From assembly GCA_973895155.1 (NCBI GenBank), contig OZ316897.1, positions 3,100,001 to 3,164,000 on the forward strand: a DNA stretch of 64,000 nucleotides. The letters are read 5' to 3'. Every line of letters begins with the position of its first letter. The stretch's first letter is position 1. The stretch is from Marsupella aquatica. Lineage: Eukaryota > Marchantiophyta. The notes below the pieces were generated by a model. The model was not told the DNA's origin, searched no databases, and was given only the letters and a program-made list of their open reading frames with translations. Position numbers and translations under genes: made by a program. Positions 47,301 through 56,433 of the stretch are shown in pieces.

Positions 47301-48421
47301 TTATATCGGCTTGTCAAGATTCAAAGAAGTTTCATTGCATCTCGTCACACAATGTTGTCATGTCAGTTCCAATGTACGCGCCAAAGACTGATCGACAGTT
47401 AAATTTCTCATCGTGACATCTGGCTTGCCGTTCAAAAATTGTCTACAAATGCATCCATTAACATACCTTGCTTGGGTTATATTACAGATCTTCACGCTGA
47501 GGCTGGACGTCTTCTCTTGAGTGTCTGAAAAAGGGAAGGTGCCAAAAGACTCGAGGTTTAGACCTCTGTCTGCCACAGAAGATCCCTCAATAACAAATTT
47601 AATTGGACTTCCCTCTCTCAAAGTCGATCCAACACCTGAGATGGAATTTGCTGGAAATGCCCGTTTGTCGGTTGGATTCATGCAATATGTGATTGAGCTC
47701 ATCACTCGTCCTAGGGATATTTTCATGGATTGGACAGTGGGGTCGGGTAGCTCTTTTGTAGCTGGAGACTATTCTGGGAGGTTTGTAATTGGAGTGGAGA
47801 ATAGGAAAGATTTCGTTGAGACTGGTTCCAAGGTGTTCTTAGATCTACTTTCTCCAAAGGAAGTCGAAACTTTGCCACCCCCAATTCAGCCACCCGAAAA
47901 GAAAAAGAGGGACAAGCTCCATTCTGTACTCAATTTTGACTCTGACAATGAGTCAAGTGGTGGTACAGCAGACAAAGATGAGGATGGCACACCTGAGGGG
48001 AAGGGTCAGGAACAATCCGCTGGCCAGAGTGACAGCGATGACTCTTCCAAGTAATGTTCTGAAACTTGTAAGCTTCTTTCTCCTTTCCAGTTCCTTCATG
48101 CCTTTGTGATATCCATTCATACAATCGGTTGACAAACTTCTATTCTCACCCAGGTCCAAATGGAATACGAGAAGACGCTTCAAACTCAGAAGAAAGGTAG
48201 CTCGTTTTGAAATTGTCACTCCAGAGAAACCATTTATTTTACCCTCTTACGCTGAGAATGCTGCAAGAATGGAAGACAATCAGAGGACTCTTTGTTGGGA
48301 AAACAAAGGTCTCTGGCTACGAAGAGGAGTTGATAGAAAATTTGTCCGAAATCCTTATGTAGACGACGTTTGTAGGAGCAAGTATGTAGATGACGAGGCA
48401 GTCTCTACCGAGAGGTCATAG
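44389..48421 (+). pseudogene. ParB-like/DNA-methyltransferase gene, giant B
   Basis: Exons: 44389-44945 (intron 44946-45079), 45080-46412 (intron 46413-46694), 46695-48050 (intron 48051-48153), 48154-48421; all introns are GT-AG and the phases fit. N-part: CRLVHMEVVRTLQ, then FSVFYGNHRLYSWTLV (residues 135-149), the ParB/sulfiredoxin G-N-H-R motif. Middle: long helical region. C-part: DDGMLAILHNGEYDPM, NVVMSVPMY, then IFMDWTVGSGSSFVAGDYSG and FVIGVENRKD, a methyltransferase motif I (near 47728). Motif IV (DPPY class) is not evident, so it may be catalytically weak or dead. Lesions: TAG at 44641, a one-base shift near 45735, TAG at 46226, and a disrupted stretch 47400-47520. Last exon ends VSTERS. 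Architecture parallels giant A. Confidence 0.72.
46437..46642. repeat. B-type palindromes (4) in one intron
   Basis: TTAGCGCCCGACGCTGCT near 46438, TTAGCGCCCGGCGCTGCT near 46481, TAGCGCCAGGCGCTGTT near 46524 and CCAGCACTGGGCGTTAGC near 46625. All lie within intron 46413-46694 of the ParB-like/methyltransferase gene. The preceding intron also has one near 45030. Confidence 0.82.
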
Positions 48422-48853
48422 AGCTCCGAATTGGAATCGTCCGATTCTTAAAGAGTGTTTTCGGCTTACATTTATGTTATCTTAATCCATTTATTTATTA
48501 TATTACATATGATTTGTTTACATTACATTGATAATAAAATGGATTAAATTCCTCATTTCCCTTACTAGCGCCGGGCGCTCCCCAAACGTCTATTTGTCTA
48601 ATTGCGAATTTTGAATCCTCCGTCCATTCCTTGGCCCTGCATATTTTGTCGCTACCGGAATAGTCGTCTCTTTCTCAACGGTCCTTTTTTCGTTGAACCT
48701 TTCTGTGATACATTTTTGCTGATCTCCAAACCTAAACTCTCCATTGGGTCACTCTTGCAAGTTATTTCAAACACAACCTCTCTCGAAGTCGAGTCATTTC
48801 AACAACACCGGTCTTGTCATTAGCCTCGATTGCGTTTAACAGTGCCCACCAGA

Positions 48854-49315
48854 TGGAGAAGAAGGAGATCATGTCTTTGGAGGAGATGCTTGCCTTCTTT
48901 GCTCCTTCCAGAGTTCGACCGGACGAGAGTCACTTTAGCTCCTTCGAGTCCATTCATGGTGACACATCCAGCAAGACCTCGACCTTCCAGAATCGTTTTT
49001 CTCTTCCTTATGATGAGGCAATTAGTCCCGGGGAGAGGAACTTACCTTGGATTAACGACCGGGACACTCCGCTCGCAGTTGTTGATCGGTTTTTGTTTCA
49101 TTCTCTCGTTCCTACTGATGGTATTCAGCCTATTGAGCTACGAGTACAAGAGCGACTAGGACGTGTTGACTTCCTAGATACAAATATTCCGGACCCCGGG
49201 AATCAGAGTTCGGAGTTTCAGCGCCCCTCGTCTTCTTATGTGCGTCTCAGGGGTCTAGGTTTCAAGCAAAACCACAGACGTGCCAGGGCGGGCATCGACG
49301 ATGACTGCCAATCGT
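48854..49315 (+). CDS. Small uncharacterised protein, giant B
   Basis: About 153 codons from MEKKEIMSLEEMLAFFAPSR to QS-stop. Polar, rich in Ser and Asp/Arg, no recognised domain or membrane segment. Its last 25 codons lie inside the first copy of a 213-bp tandem duplication, so the C-terminus may be recent. An upstream Met at 48814 is possible. It is the only frame in the right arm of giant B. Confidence 0.4.
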
Positions 49316-49667
49316 AGAGCTAAAGTTATTCACGATGGAGATGGTTTCAGTGACACAAGCTACAGTGGCCATAGGCTTTCCATTTAAGCTAGCGCCAAGC
49401 GCTGCTTTTGTTTCTCTTGGACCGTGGGATTTCTTCTATGGGTGATTCTTATGAGCGTCTCAGGGGTCTAGGTTTCAAGCAAAACCACAGACGTGCCAGG
49501 GCGGGCATCGACGACGACTGCCAATTGCAGAGCTAAAGTTATTCACGATGGAGATGGTTTCAGTGACACAAGCTACAGTGGCCATAGGCTTTCCATTTAA
49601 GCTAGCGCCAAGCGCTGCTTTTGTTTGTCTTGGACCGTGGGATTTCTTCTATGGGTGATTCTAAGTT
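49242..49667. repeat. 213-bp tandem duplication
   Basis: Two near-identical copies (49242-49454 and 49455-49667). Both contain GCGTCTCAGGGGTCTAGG and a B-type palindrome CTAGCGCCAAGCGCTGC. Confidence 0.9.
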
Positions 49668-50330
49668 CATGTATTTCCGGCTCCATCTTTGGCCCATTTT
49701 GGATCAGCATCCCTGTTATGTGCAGCTCAGGTCAAGATAAAGCACATACGGGCCAGGGCGGGCTACATTTAAGATAGCTAGATTTAAGCTAGCGCCAAGC
49801 GCTACTTATGTTCATGTTATGCCGTGGGTTGATTTGAAGATGATCTGCGGATGGTGTAATACCGGTTATATGTTTTGACCAATTTTGGAATTAAGGAATG
49901 CACTTTTGGATCTGCTCTCTTTTTCTTTCATGGTCATTCATTGATTCCTAGATTTGAGCTAGCGCCGAGCGCTACCTATGGTCATTGTGTTCCGTGTTTA
50001 GACGTTGATTTCTTGAGGTCCGACATTTAATGTAGCGCCCATCGCTGAAAATATTCAACGTCTGCCATTGCCTCTCTTTGTTGGAAATGCTTCAAATTGA
50101 GTTTCCTGTGTTCACTTCTCGATTGATGTGACGGACAATCTCTTCCAGCATACTAGCGCTGGGCACTGCTAATATCCGCATGTTTTGGCAACGCCTTTTT
50201 CTAATGGTCGTTAAGTTTACTGTTCACTTCTCGATTGACGTTACGTAGAATCTCCATCTTTTTCGTTATTTTATGAATACCTAAATTTTTGCCCTTCCCT
50301 ATCGGCATACTAGCGTTGTGCGCTGGCCAT
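49388..50330. repeat. B-type palindromes (7) in the right arm
   Basis: Near 49388, 49601, 49788, 49958, 50031, 50152 and 50308; forms such as CTAGCGCCGAGCGCTACC with one or two arm mismatches. Another is at 48565. The region is otherwise non-coding. Confidence 0.78.
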
Positions 50331-50495
50331 CACCGGTTTTCGGCAACACCTTTATTCTAATGGCCCCTACTTTCCTTGACAATTGGATGGTGGTATTGAA
50401 AACAACTGAAAATGGGGTTTATTGATGGTGTTTTTTTAACTTCTTGACCAAATAATGGAGCTCAATCCCATGTTCTTTTTTCCATTTCTCCTGGT

Positions 50496-50550
50496 AACAG
50501 TAACTGTTTGCTGTTACTGTTTCCTGGTTCCTGTCGTTTGTAAATACCCC
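50496..50550 (-). repeat. Giant B right TIR region
   Basis: Contains AACAGTAACTGTTTGCTGTT and TTCCTGGTTCCTGTCGTTTG, then TAAATACCCC at the end. It is the inverted counterpart of 38781-38836, with an extra hairpin. Confidence 0.75.
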
Positions 50551-50580
50551 TTTGGAGGCTAAGATACTTCATATTGAGAG

Positions 50581-50713
50581 GTTGGATGCGATATGGGATA
50601 CCCCGTATCCCACTTTGCATCCAACCTCCTTTTTCAACTAAACAGAAACAAAAACTGGACATTTGAAGGTTGAATCCCAAATGGGATACGTCGTATCCCA
50701 TTTGGGATTCGTC
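50581..50713. repeat. Two A-type palindromes right of giant B
   Basis: The copy at 50581-50625 is nearly perfect over 45 nt: arms GTTGGATGCG and CATCCAAC flank ATGGGATAC and GTATCCCA. The second lies at 50669-50713. Confidence 0.88.
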
Positions 50714-51018
50714 CTCGCCATTTCCATGAAGATTCTCACCTTTTAGTCAAATCTAATTTTTGGGGAATACGAGTTTGTATAGACGGTGGGCATTCATCGA
50801 GTGGAAGAGGATACAAAGGGAGAAAAAATGAGCAGCAAATTTTCAAGCGGGGATCTTCTATTTATAGTTTTCTCCCTGACCGTGGTTAGTATTTGACTGT
50901 AGTTGCAGCGCAGTCGGTTAAATGTTACCGTTGAGAAGAATTGTTTGGGAATATTTTTAACGGGTAAACCAATATCGGCACTTTTATTGCGTTTGTTTTT
51001 TTTTTTTGGAATTCCGCG

Positions 51019-51063
51019 GTTGGATCCGAAATGGGATACGTCGTATCCCATCTTTGTATTTGC
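51019..51063. repeat. A-type palindrome near the right end
   Basis: GTTGGATCCGAAATGGGATA, then CGTCGTATCCCATC. The last copy before the right TIR of giant A. Confidence 0.85.
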
Positions 51064-51179
51064 TTTGATTTTTCCCATTTTTCAAAACCAAAAAACTAGT
51101 TTTTAGGGGGAATACTAATTCCGTATCCAAGATTTTTTTGCCTTAGAAACTTTTTTTTGCCGCGGGCAAAACGAGAAGT

Positions 51180-51214
51180 GTGGTCACACTTCTTGTTTGG
51201 TCTGTCACTGTGTT
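51180..51214 (-). repeat. Giant A right TIR
   Basis: It reads GGTCTGTCACTGTGTT at its end. Just inside, AACGAGAAGTGTG and CACACTTCTTGTT form a palindrome. Followed by the GTGG duplication at 51215-51218. Confidence 0.8.
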
Positions 51215-51218
51215 GTGG

Positions 51219-51640
51219 ATGTATTGGAGGATGATGTGCATCACAACCATCCAATTTCCCCCCGCGAGGATGGTGAAAGTCCTACTTGCAAGGGGGTATT
51301 GCTAAGGTATTGCGACGGATGCGCTCCAATTGAAGGCGTACAGGTATAGGCTGTGGCGTCCGTGGATGTATTGGACGATGATGTGCATCGCAACCATCCA
51401 ATTTCCCCCCGCGAGGATGGTGAAAGTCCTACGTGTGAGGGTATTGCTTGTGTATTCAGACGGATGTGCTCCAATTGCAAGCATGGAGGTGTATGCTATG
51501 GCGTCCATGGATGTATTGGAGGATGATGTGCATCATTGCAACCATCCAACTACCCCCCGTGAGGATGGTGAAAGTCCTACTTGTGATGGGCCCGACGGGT
51601 TGCTGGGGTATTTTGACTTGGGAGGGGGTATTTTTGAGGT
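51219..51640. repeat. 146-bp minisatellite, about 3 units
   Basis: Units start ATGTATTGG at 51219, 51366 and 51511 (147 and 145 bp). Each has GATGATGTGCATC, CCCCGCGAGGATGG (or a variant), GAAAGTCCTAC and CTATGGCGTCC-type phrases. Diverged units extend to about 51800. The open frames through it are repeat-driven. It is the landing site of giant A. Confidence 0.85.
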
Positions 51641-51965
51641 ATTCTGATGGTATTTGCCAGATATATGTGCGCAGATTGGAGGCATCCAGGGGTCCACTGT
51701 GTGCCATCCGTGGATCTTGTGTGCCGGTATTTTGCAGGTATTTCGGGGATGTAGTGTTATTGGAGGCGTACATGGGAGGTGGATCCGTGGAAAAATTCAT
51801 GGATACTTGGGGTTACTTCATTCAAATTGACAAACATACAGATTTGACAATGTTTGATTATTAAGGAGCGCGCGCACAAGTCACACATCTAGACATATAT
51901 AAACCCCAAGCCCCTTCACCAGACAATGTTCTAGGTATCTGACTACCTCAGTCTTCAGCAACATT

Positions 51966-54900
51966 CTATACAGCATTCTCGGGGAAGATCCTTTGCTTGC
52001 CTTCCGCATTGAGAACTGGTAGATCTCTAATGATTACTCTGTTCTGCTCTAGAGCCCACCTGGCCACCATGTCTAATAACTCAGACGCAGTCTTCTGAGC
52101 ATGTTTGGTGAATGGTTTGGGGGAAGTCTTTGATCGCTTGTTTGTATCTGCAACAAACATGCACAGCTTGGCGTCCAGGCACTTCACATGTCTTCATCAA
52201 TCCCATGGCTCTCATGCAGACCACTAATTTGGTGTCTTTAGTGAGTGTGTCAAAGTCCTGCAAAAGTTTCAGAAAAATACTAGGGTGGATGTTTAAAAGC
52301 ACAACAACGGCCCCTCACATCCAAAAACAACTTACACAGCATATGATGCTGAACAGGATTTTTATATATGTTTACGTAGTGCGTCTGAACTATATATGTA
52401 CTTACTATGTTTGAGTCTTCAGCAACGTGTGATTTGCCACTTAACCTGCTCCTCCCGCTGCTCCTAGTTCCTTGCGCGCATGGAACTTCTGCCTTGTTTT
52501 CCTGAACATATATATAAAATGGGCAGATCATGAAACCTTAAGACCATTATGTTCTACCTCCACCTCATTATACACAAATGAATCGTACTTTAAATGAATC
52601 TATTACTTTAAACAAAGAACATCTTGAACCGACGGAATGTGTAATCATACCATGTTCTTGCGAGTCAACAACCGTTGTCGTGCATCCTCCTGTACTTTTG
52701 TTGAAATTGCCCTAAATGAAGGTACATTTTCTTTGCCTGGATTTGGAACCTTGCCTCACTGTGTTCTTGTTAGGGGTGAATTGAGGTTACCAATGCTTCC
52801 AAGGACTCCATCTTGTTCTTTGTCTTTCTCAATCTTTACCTACCATAGCGCAAATCATCAATCAAGTCTCAAAAGTAGCTCTAAGAAACTTTTCAAGCAT
52901 TGCAGTTTACAGTAGTACGAGGGGAACTGATCACATTATATCCACCTACAGAATGAAATATTACACGTTTAGATTTGTACCTTGTACAAGAGAGGGTTGT
53001 TTTCGTCTACAGTATTGCTGTCAACTTTTTGCCTCTTTACCTATGGAATAAGTACATACCGTAAACAGATTGAATTAGTATTGTCACTGTGCCTCGGGGG
53101 TTTCACTTCCACAAAAATGGCATATCACGTGTGACGAAGGATAGGGTCATTTTATTGGTTCTAAGGGAAGACTTAAGAATTTTTGTAGAAGAACAATAGG
53201 GTCTTTTAAATTCAAATTTGAGACTTATAAGATCATTAGGGTCTTTTTAATCCAATTTTTAGAATATTCCAAGAATATTCCAACTTTATAGGGGTTAAAA
53301 AATAAATTTGTATTCTTACATTTTAGGGGGTCCGAGGCCTAAAAACGTCGCAGGCGATGGGGAGGTCCCCATATAGTGAGACCCCCGAGCACTGTGCAAT
53401 ACATTTACCATATATAATGTAAGAGTGCAGCATGACCGTACTTACTTACCTCTTGTTGTTTTGTTTTATCATTAAGGCGCAAATAAGCACTTTCATCATC
53501 CTCATCAGATTGAATGTAAATCTGGGTGGACGGAGTGAAGCAATCAACATGCAAGCTGATAGTCGATGTCGGCAATTGTTTTCGACTATCCTCATCTCCA
53601 TTGCTGTGTGCAACCTCCTCATCTGCTTGAATTTCTTGTGCCTGCTATGAAAACGAAGGCTATGCAAGAGTGGTGACAACGGCTCTACCTCTGCTCCTTG
53701 TCTTGCATCATCTTCAGGGTTTGTTGATGCAGACGGGGATCCTGAAGGTTTCTTCTCTTCTGAAAGCAGCTGTTGCTTGTCGGCAGGACAGAGGCCGGAG
53801 CCCACATCGTTGGAAGCCTTCCCTGAGCCAGCAGAACCCTAGGGAGAAAGTCCTGAATACCCAGGGCACAATTTACGAGCCAAATTGGCGCTCATGGCAC
53901 AATATGCCCTCAGAACAAAAATTAACATGCCCTGTAGGAAATTAAACATGAAAATATAATTAGAGTCCACAATGCAATATAAGAAATTGGGAAAGTTGCA
54001 CGTAGGCCACAAATACCCCACTCTTACCCCCTCATACCCCTATTATCCCACCCGCACCATTCGTACCCCACTCCTATTCTCATTCGTATCCCATTCGTAC
54101 CCCAGATATATATATGCCCCACTCATGCCTCAAACGGATTCCATAAATAGTTTTCAAATTACAATGTACTCAACATTCAAGATGTACTTCAGATATAGGT
54201 CGGTGCATACTTATTGCCTTTAAGTTCCCAAACTGTACCATCTGAAGACCCTTTGCGGGTGTTATCAATGGCACCCAGAAAGATGATAACTTTGACTTAT
54301 CACCATCAGACATGGCCTAGCTCCATGAACTTGAGCTTCCACCACCTTACCTTCTTAATAAGGTGGATGCTCTATGGTATTCCACGACCAACCACTTCCC
54401 CACTATACTGCCCCCTATATTTGACCAATTTATCCGCATCTCTCACTTGCAATTCTGCCAAAGTGGGCTTGAAGGCATAAGCACAAGTCCATACTTAATG
54501 GCCAGAACCTCATCTTCATCTGCATGTACCTTCATTTTTTCAGTCATCATCACCTCTTTTTGCCCCGCTTTTTGCAACAGTACTTAGGGAACCTGCAATG
54601 GAAGTACGTGCAATTGGAGATCAGGATTGTACACACACTAATGCGATGAACTCTCAAACAGAACATAAATCAAGACTGATGAAACTACCTTCCATGTTCC
54701 TGGCAGTTGTTTTCCTCCATTCGTGCTTTCTGTTCTTCACCACTTCAAAGAGAAAGGCCTCTGGCCAAGGCATCTCATGTTTAGCCCCTATTTTGGGACA
54801 CACAAATTTCAGAGGCACAAGTTCATGCATTCTACTCCTAATATACAATCTGCACTTCTCCTTTATTTTTGTGTTAGACTTGAAGTCTGCACTCAAGTAT

Positions 54901-55019
54901 TCGTAGATCTCCTTGTTGGTGTCGTATGTGGAAAACCAGATCCTCACAGTTCTAAAGTTCGCCTTGTGGGCAATGTGGGTGTGCGCATGAATGGAACGTG
55001 TAGCAGATTTGTTTGTCAC
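51966..55019 (-). pseudogene. Decayed multi-exon gene, function unknown
   Basis: Minus-strand coding-like blocks with GT-AG borders. 55019-54684 contains EIYEYLSADFKSNTKIKEK and PWPEAFLFEVVKNRKHEWRK, with a donor at 54683. Then come 53840-53645; 53640-53453, acidic, QLPTSTISLHVDCF and YIQSDEDDESAYL with a GTAAGT donor; 52830-52655, ENVPSFRAISTKVQEDARQR with one TGA; and 52262-51966, DTLTKDTKLVVCMRAMGLMK then, in another frame, KHAQKTASELLDMVARWALE. Frame changes and at least one stop show decay. No known domain recognised. A MITE lies in one gap (53093-53389). It could be a transposon-encoded gene or a dead host gene. Confidence 0.4.
53093..53389. mobile_element. MITE, 8-bp TSD (hAT-like), family 1 copy b
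   Basis: 297 bp. Ends CTCGGGGGTTTCACT and AGTGAGACCCCCGAG are inverted repeats (14 of 15). Exact target duplication CACTGTGC at 53085-53092 and 53390-53397. It is the same family as 6756-7023, in opposite orientation. Confidence 0.88.
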
Positions 55020-56104
55020 ATTAAAAATATCTTAGGGTGAAGGATAGAAGGACTGCAGCCGCATTAATGCACAAACAATATATTAGTGTGCGCGCTTTAT
55101 TTTTGTCGAAGGGACCCTATTGGATATATGTAGTGCAACATACAAAATTCAAACAAGCAGATCGATATACATGGTATCACACAAAACAACCATACATCAC
55201 GTATAGCAGGCACACAACAAGGATCATTTGTCATACCCCTCTCTCTATTGCGCTGCGTTTGGAACCAGTTACTGGGGTCTCCGCTGTCCGGGTGACCGTG
55301 TTTTCTGGCAAGAGCATGTTGGCTCTTTTGAAGTTAACCTTGCATGCTCATAAGTTCTACACTAAAATCAAAATGATAATTCTAGTAACAAGGGTAGTGG
55401 GTATTAAGAAAGGTTCAGGTGAAACTAAAATACTGTTAAACCTTCTTCACCATACTTGCGGACCAACACATCATGAAAATTAGTTTTCTTACGACATATG
55501 ATCCTAATATCTCCAAGAGAAAATGAAACAGGAATATCATCCGGACTCCTATTCAGATCCATGACTTCAATAAAGGACAAAGATGATGCACTCCCACTCC
55601 TCTCGGTACGACATCACTAGGTATATTATTGGCTCATTAGAAACTATAACAGCAGTTGCAAACTGAGCTCCAAAATGATAGGTTAGATGTTGCCTCATAG
55701 ATGGTTTGTCTAAAAGATGGACTCTAATCAAAAACAGATTACGAAGGGGAAGATTAGGGATAACTCTCTCTCCTGGATTCATGATGGCTCTCCTATTCCT
55801 TTGCTATCCGGGCCAAATAACGCCCCACCCCTATATTCCCAAATAAACCTTATTCCCTAAGGTCCCATCTATAAGTCTACCACTCATTCCTTTGCTATCC
55901 GGGCCAAAGGACGCCCCACTACTATGTTCAAGGCACAAAAGAGCTTCACAACCTTGAATGATAAACACTGCGGAATGAGGGGAGAGTGCCCCTCACCACT
56001 TTATTTATAGTGCACACCAAGAGGGCATGGATCAAGCCCAAGCACTTGGATGAAGGCCAAGTGTTAAACATCTAATACCTAAGAGTGTGCTAGTACTGTT
56101 CATA
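55020..56104. other. No supported gene
   Basis: Short frames on both strands without recognised domains. The phrase TTCCTTTGCTATCCGGGCCA is directly repeated near 55795 and 55889. Confidence 0.4.
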
Positions 56105-56318
56105 GTTGGTGAAACTACTTTTAATAGGTGGAACTACCATGCGTTGGTGGAACTACTATGCGTTGGTGGACCTACTATGCGTTGGTGGACCTACTATGCA
56201 TTGGTAGAACTACTATGCGCTGGTGGACCTATTGTGCGTTGGTAGAACTACTATGCGTTGGTGAATATTATTGTAGTTGGTGGAACTACTCATATGCATT
56301 GGTGGAACTACTATAGTC
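56105..56318. repeat. ~20-bp minisatellite
   Basis: About ten imperfect copies of a unit like TTGGTGGAACTACTATGCG. The frame reading CVGGTTMRWW and so on is a by-product. Confidence 0.85.
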
Positions 56319-56433
56319 CGTTAATATAGCTAAAGAAGTTTAATAAAATTTAAATTTAATAATCTAACTACTAAATTATTTATATAATCTATAGCATATT
56401 AAAACAAACAATTTTTTATAACTTAAGAGAAAA

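Larger units (their letters stand above)
38781..50550. mobile_element. Giant B, 11.77-kb MULE-type transposon
   Basis: Flanked by a perfect 9-bp duplication TTTGGAGGC (38772-38780 and 50551-50559), the hallmark of MULEs. Ends GGGTATAGTAG and, in reverse complement, GGGGTATTTAC lead into shared inverted-repeat blocks ACAGGAAACAAGAAACAG and ACAGGAACCAGGAAACAG. Cargo: MULE-like transposase (minus), ParB-like/methyltransferase gene (plus) and a small gene near the right end. B-type palindromes occur through its non-coding parts and nowhere outside it. It inserted into giant A. Confidence 0.9.
21427..51214. mobile_element. Giant DNA transposon A (29.8 kb with inserts)
   Basis: Terminal inverted repeats start AACACAGTGA at 21427 and, in reverse complement, at 51214. 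Flanks share a 4-bp duplication GTGG (21423-21426 and 51215-51218). Joining the flanks recreates the uninterrupted minisatellite phrase seen at 51349-51376. It carries Copia-2 (21564-28316) and giant B (38781-50550) as later inserts; net size is about 11.25 kb. Cargo: DUF7869-like transposase, Ulp1-like protease, and ParB-like plus DNA methyltransferase genes. A private palindrome is present throughout. A 4-bp duplication with this transposase does not let me assign a named superfamily. Confidence 0.82.

Noticed and set aside
33918-48421. Bacterial contamination or a plasmid (ParB plus methyltransferase)
   Set aside because: Both genes have GT-AG introns with consistent phases and lie within eukaryotic transposons with exact target duplications.
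38644-50703. Direct repeats as LTRs of a 12-kb retroelement
   Set aside because: The 9-bp duplication and inverted ends place giant B between them; no PBS or polypurine tract borders the repeats.
51241-51864. Open frames across 51.2-51.9 kb as genes
   Set aside because: They follow the 146-bp minisatellite in several frames and strands at once.
56128-56316. Trp/Leu-rich small protein
   Set aside because: Translation of a 20-bp minisatellite.
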